Assembly (NCBI RefSeq): GCF_038433205.1
Contig: NZ_JBCDNA010000002.1
Location: forward strand, 1 to 64,000
Direction of reading: 5' to 3'
Length of the DNA: 64,000 bases
Source: Lutimonas vermicola
Lineage (GTDB): Bacteria; Bacteroidota; Bacteroidia; Flavobacteriales; Flavobacteriaceae
This document shows, piece after piece, positions 61,286-64,000 of the stretch. Every line of letters starts with the position of its first letter. Positions within the stretch are counted from its first letter, which is position 1. The notes beneath the pieces are model-generated. The model ran no database searches. It worked only from the letters and a program-made list of their open reading frames with translations, and had not been told where the DNA came from. The translations under genes and the position numbers were made by a program.

Positions 61286-61750
61286 ATGGCATTAATTAAC
61301 CTCAATGTAAACGGAAAATCACAACAAATAGACGTTGACCCTACTACACCTGTCCTTTGGGTGTTGAGAGATCATCTGCAATTGGTGGGCACAAAATACG
61401 GTTGTGGCATTGCGCAATGCGGAGCCTGTACCATACATATAAATGGTGTAGCTACAAGGTCTTGTACCTTGCCCGTTTCAGCGGTGGGTAACCAGGAAAT
61501 TACAACCATTGAAGGGCTGTCTGAAAGCGCTGATCATCCGGTACAAAAAGCATGGCTGGAACACGATGTTTATCAATGCGGGTATTGCCAGGCAGGACAA
61601 ATTATGCAGGCAAGTGCATTGTTAAACAATAATCCGAATCCAAGTGACGAAGATATCGACGCAGTAATGGATGGAAATATTTGCCGTTGTGGCACATATA
61701 CCAGGATCAAGAAAGCCATCAAGACTGCTGCTAATCTGAAAAACGCCTGA
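61286..61750 (+). CDS. [2Fe-2S] small subunit of an isoquinoline 1-oxidoreductase-like enzyme
   Basis: The 154-residue protein has the plant-type ferredoxin motif CGIAQCGACTIHINGVATRSC and the second cluster motif CGYCQAGQIM with CRCGTYTRIKKA. No Tat signal is present, unlike the PaoA-like subunit. It precedes the Mo subunit by 54 bp, the IorAB arrangement, with no FAD subunit. Electrons probably go to a cytochrome or quinone partner. Confidence 0.88.
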   Translation: MALINLNVNGKSQQIDVDPTTPVLWVLRDHLQLVGTKYGCGIAQCGACTIHINGVATRSCTLPVSAVGNQEITTIEGLSESADHPVQKAWLEHDVYQCGYCQAGQIMQASALLNNNPNPSDEDIDAVMDGNICRCGTYTRIKKAIKTAANLKNA

Positions 61751-61804
61751 TCTTTTGATTGCAGTTGATACAGTAATCCTAATCATTAAAAAAATCACAA
61801 CACA

Positions 61805-64000
61805 ATGACAATCGTAAAAACAACCTTTGGAAGACGTTCATTTATAAGAAGTACTACTCTCGCGGGTGGAGGGATGATGTTAGGTTTTAGTTGGCTTGCT
61901 TCATGTAAGCCTACTCCCGAGCAAGTGCTGAACATGCCGAAGGAATGGTTCAATATCAACGCTTACCTTAAAATCGGGGAAAATGGTTTGATCACCATCA
62001 TGTCTCCTAACCCTGAAATTGGTCAGAATGTCAAAACTTCAATGCCCATGATTGTGGCAGAAGAACTTGATGCTGACTGGAAGAATGTCATTGTAGAACA
62101 AGCTCCTTTGAATACAGACCTTTTTACCCGTCAACTCGCCGGAGGAAGCCAGTCTATCCGTCAAGGTTGGGAAAGTCTTAGAATGGCAGGGGCTTCTGCA
62201 AGACAAATGCTCAAGGAAGCAGCCGCTCAGCAATGGCAGGTTCCCGTGGAAGAAATTACGACTGATAACGGTATGTTGTCTCATCAGGGCAGCGGCAATT
62301 CAGCTGGTTTTGGAGAAATGGCTTCGGCTGCTTCAAAAATACCTGTCCCTGAAGAAGTAACCCTTAAAAGCTTAAAAGACTTTAAAATTATTAGAACATC
62401 AAGAAAAAATGTGGACGGTCCCAAGATTGTTACCGGTCAACCCCTTTATGGTTTGGATTACCATCGCGAAGGAATGCTGATTGCAATGATAGCACATCCT
62501 CCTGCTTTTGGTATGAAACTAAAAACGGTCGATGATTCAGTCGCAAAGTCAATGCCCGGTATAAAAGATGTGTTTACGATAAAAACCTTTAATGACGACT
62601 ATAAAAGAAGTGCCTTTGACAACAGTGCTTTCACTGATCTTGTCGTCGTGGTTGGGAATACGACCTGGGAAGCCATGAACGCAAAAAAAGCTTTAAAAAT
62701 TGAATGGGAAATGGCTCCCGATATTCATCTTGACATGGATCTTTTTGGCAGGCAAATGAGTGTTCACTTTCCGGCAGGGCTCGAAAATACTGATACACAT
62801 AAGGCCCAGATGGCTGAATTAAATAAAAAACCCGGGAAAACCGTGCGCAAAGATGGTGACCCGATAAAGGCTTTCAAAAACGCTTCCAAAATTATTGAGC
62901 GTAGCTATTCCTGTCCGTTTCTGGCGCATAATTGTATGGAACCGATGAATTTCTTTGCCGACGTAACCGAAGATAAAGCAGAATTGGCAGGCCCTGTTCA
63001 AACCCCTGAATTCATGGAGAAAAGTGCGGCTGAGCGATTGGGATTGCCACTTGAAAAAGTCGATATTCAAATGACGCGAATGGGTGGAGGTTTTGGCCGA
63101 AGACTTTATGGTCATTTTCTTACTGAAGCCGCTGTCATCTCTCAGAAAATAAAAGCACCTGTTAAACTCGTTTATACCCGTGAAGACGATATGACCCATG
63201 GCACCTATCGACCGGCATATAATGCCCTTTACAGAGCAGCCCTGGATGAAAACAATAATCTTGTTGCATTCCATGTAAGAACCGGAGGTATTCCAGAAAG
63301 CCCTTTATCTGCTAACCGATTCCCTGCAGGAGCCGTCGATCATTATCTGGCTGAAGACTGGACCATTGACTCTAACATTACGACAGGTGCATTTCGGGCT
63401 CCCAGATCGAATTTTATTGCTGGTGCAGAACAATCCTTTCTCGATGAAGTTGCAGAGGAAGCTGGAAAAGACCCTATAGAATTCAGGCTTGAACTGTTGG
63501 CACGTGCCAAATCAAATCCAGTTGGGGAAAGAAATGATTACGAGGCTGAACGCTATGCCGGAGTACTTGAATTGGTAAAAGAAAAATCGAATTGGGGAAA
63601 GGAGCAAGCTAACCTTAGCAGAGGTGTTTCGGCTTACTTCTGCCACAATAGTTATGTGGCCCAGGTATTGGATATGGTCATGGTAAATGGGGCTCCTGTT
63701 GTAGAAAAAGTCTATTGTGCCATTGATTGTGGCATTGTAGTGAATCCTGACGCCGCAACAAATCTTGCCGAAGGTGGCGTGGTGGACGGTATTGGCCATG
63801 CGATGTACAGCGAACTCACCATAAAAGATGGTGTCCCTGAACAAAATAATTTTGACAAATACAAACTGATCAGACACAGCGAAGCGCCGAAGTCTATCGA
63901 GGTCCATTTTGTTAAAAACGATGTTGATCCCACCGGCCTTGGCGAGCCTCCGTTTCCTCCAATCATGGGAGCCGTGGCCAATGCACTGTATAAGGCAACC
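61805..64000 (+). CDS. Molybdenum subunit of an isoquinoline 1-oxidoreductase-like enzyme (IorB), cut by window end
   Basis: The frame from ATG 61805 stays open to the window edge (732 codons). It begins with a Tat signal (FGRRSFIRSTTLAGGG), has a C at the signal end (WLASC, a possible Tat-lipoprotein site), MCD-binding GGGFGRRLYG and FRAPRSNFIAG, and the catalytic-site motif GLGEPPFPP. Only about ten residues seem to be missing at the C-terminus, by comparison with typical IorB ends. It would act in the periplasm, so the signal-less 2Fe-2S partner must be co-exported. Confidence 0.88.
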   Translation, partial: MTIVKTTFGRRSFIRSTTLAGGGMMLGFSWLASCKPTPEQVLNMPKEWFNINAYLKIGENGLITIMSPNPEIGQNVKTSMPMIVAEELDADWKNVIVEQAPLNTDLFTRQLAGGSQSIRQGWESLRMAGASARQMLKEAAAQQWQVPVEEITTDNGMLSHQGSGNSAGFGEMASAASKIPVPEEVTLKSLKDFKIIRTSRKNVDGPKIVTGQPLYGLDYHREGMLIAMIAHPPAFGMKLKTVDDSVAKSMPGIKDVFTIKTFNDDYKRSAFDNSAFTDLVVVVGNTTWEAMNAKKALKIEWEMAPDIHLDMDLFGRQMSVHFPAGLENTDTHKAQMAELNKKPGKTVRKDGDPIKAFKNASKIIERSYSCPFLAHNCMEPMNFFADVTEDKAELAGPVQTPEFMEKSAAERLGLPLEKVDIQMTRMGGGFGRRLYGHFLTEAAVISQKIKAPVKLVYTREDDMTHGTYRPAYNALYRAALDENNNLVAFHVRTGGIPESPLSANRFPAGAVDHYLAEDWTIDSNITTGAFRAPRSNFIAGAEQSFLDEVAEEAGKDPIEFRLELLARAKSNPVGERNDYEAERYAGVLELVKEKSNWGKEQANLSRGVSAYFCHNSYVAQVLDMVMVNGAPVVEKVYCAIDCGIVVNPDAATNLAEGGVVDGIGHAMYSELTIKDGVPEQNNFDKYKLIRHSEAPKSIEVHFVKNDVDPTGLGEPPFPPIMGAVANALYKAT

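Noticed and set aside
1..64000. Search for tRNA genes, CRISPR arrays, transposases or integrases
   Set aside because: No cloverleaf with CCA-type ends, no regularly spaced repeats of CRISPR size and no recombinase motifs were seen; the 663-bp array is gene duplication.

Overview
The window looks like a chromosomal segment of a marine-type member of the Bacteroidota, most likely Flavobacteriaceae. Coding sequence is AT-rich, Shine-Dalgarno motifs are scarce, several genes are preceded by the Bacteroidota promoter pattern TTG-N(18-20)-TAnnTTTG, and the housekeeping proteins (fused E1 alpha/beta 2-oxoacid dehydrogenase, YkuD_2 transpeptidase, PspC-like small protein, MiaE, exported PCMT) read as flavobacterial. 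All family assignments come from reading the translations; no database search was run.

Layout. 1-417: three tandem strong promoters firing leftward, probably into an rRNA operon just outside the window. 418-2616 (-): RmlD-like reductase, K+ channel and PspC-like protein. 2717-24830: core genes: uvrA, LOG-family nucleotidase, an M1-peptidase-like/outer-membrane-barrel fusion without its zinc motif, E1 alpha/beta, L,D-transpeptidase-like protein, pyrD, pheT, acyl-CoA ligase, dnaX (split at an A10 run), APC permease with UspA domains, miaE, DUF4870 protein, mnmE.

24929-46827 is an accessory block in which every recognisable gene lies on the minus strand. Its left edge is a scar where an amidohydrolase N-terminus is joined in frame to an AraC C-terminus. 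It then carries a GC-richer trio (SDR, MarC, acetoacetate decarboxylase-like), three 663-bp tandem copies of a glycine-rich DUF1269-type gene plus a decayed fourth, three paralogous small helical proteins (one a lipoprotein), HdeD, both subunits of aconitase X, three beta-propeller proteins of SMP-30/paraoxonase type (two are near-duplicates, one apparently cytosolic and one a lipoprotein), and two giant MalT-like LuxR regulators. Each regulator is followed by a small protein of a shared family, and one has a G15/C15 tract touching its start codon. The best candidate for something undescribed is this block: a regulator/small-protein pair, repeated, upstream of a putative lactone/hydroxy-acid pathway (lactonase-like propellers, AcnX dehydratase, decarboxylase, SDR) mixed with stress-type envelope proteins.

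46941-64000: outer-membrane protein, cardiolipin synthase, small hypotheticals, gene remnants (AraC, CBM6-type glycosidase), an exported PCMT next to a membrane spermidine-synthase-like protein, a periplasmic PaoABC-like molybdenum aldehyde oxidoreductase operon with a Cys-containing small protein, an ABC ATPase, Dps, and an IorAB-like second molybdenum hydroxylase cut by the right edge. I found no tRNA, CRISPR array, transposase or complete IS.
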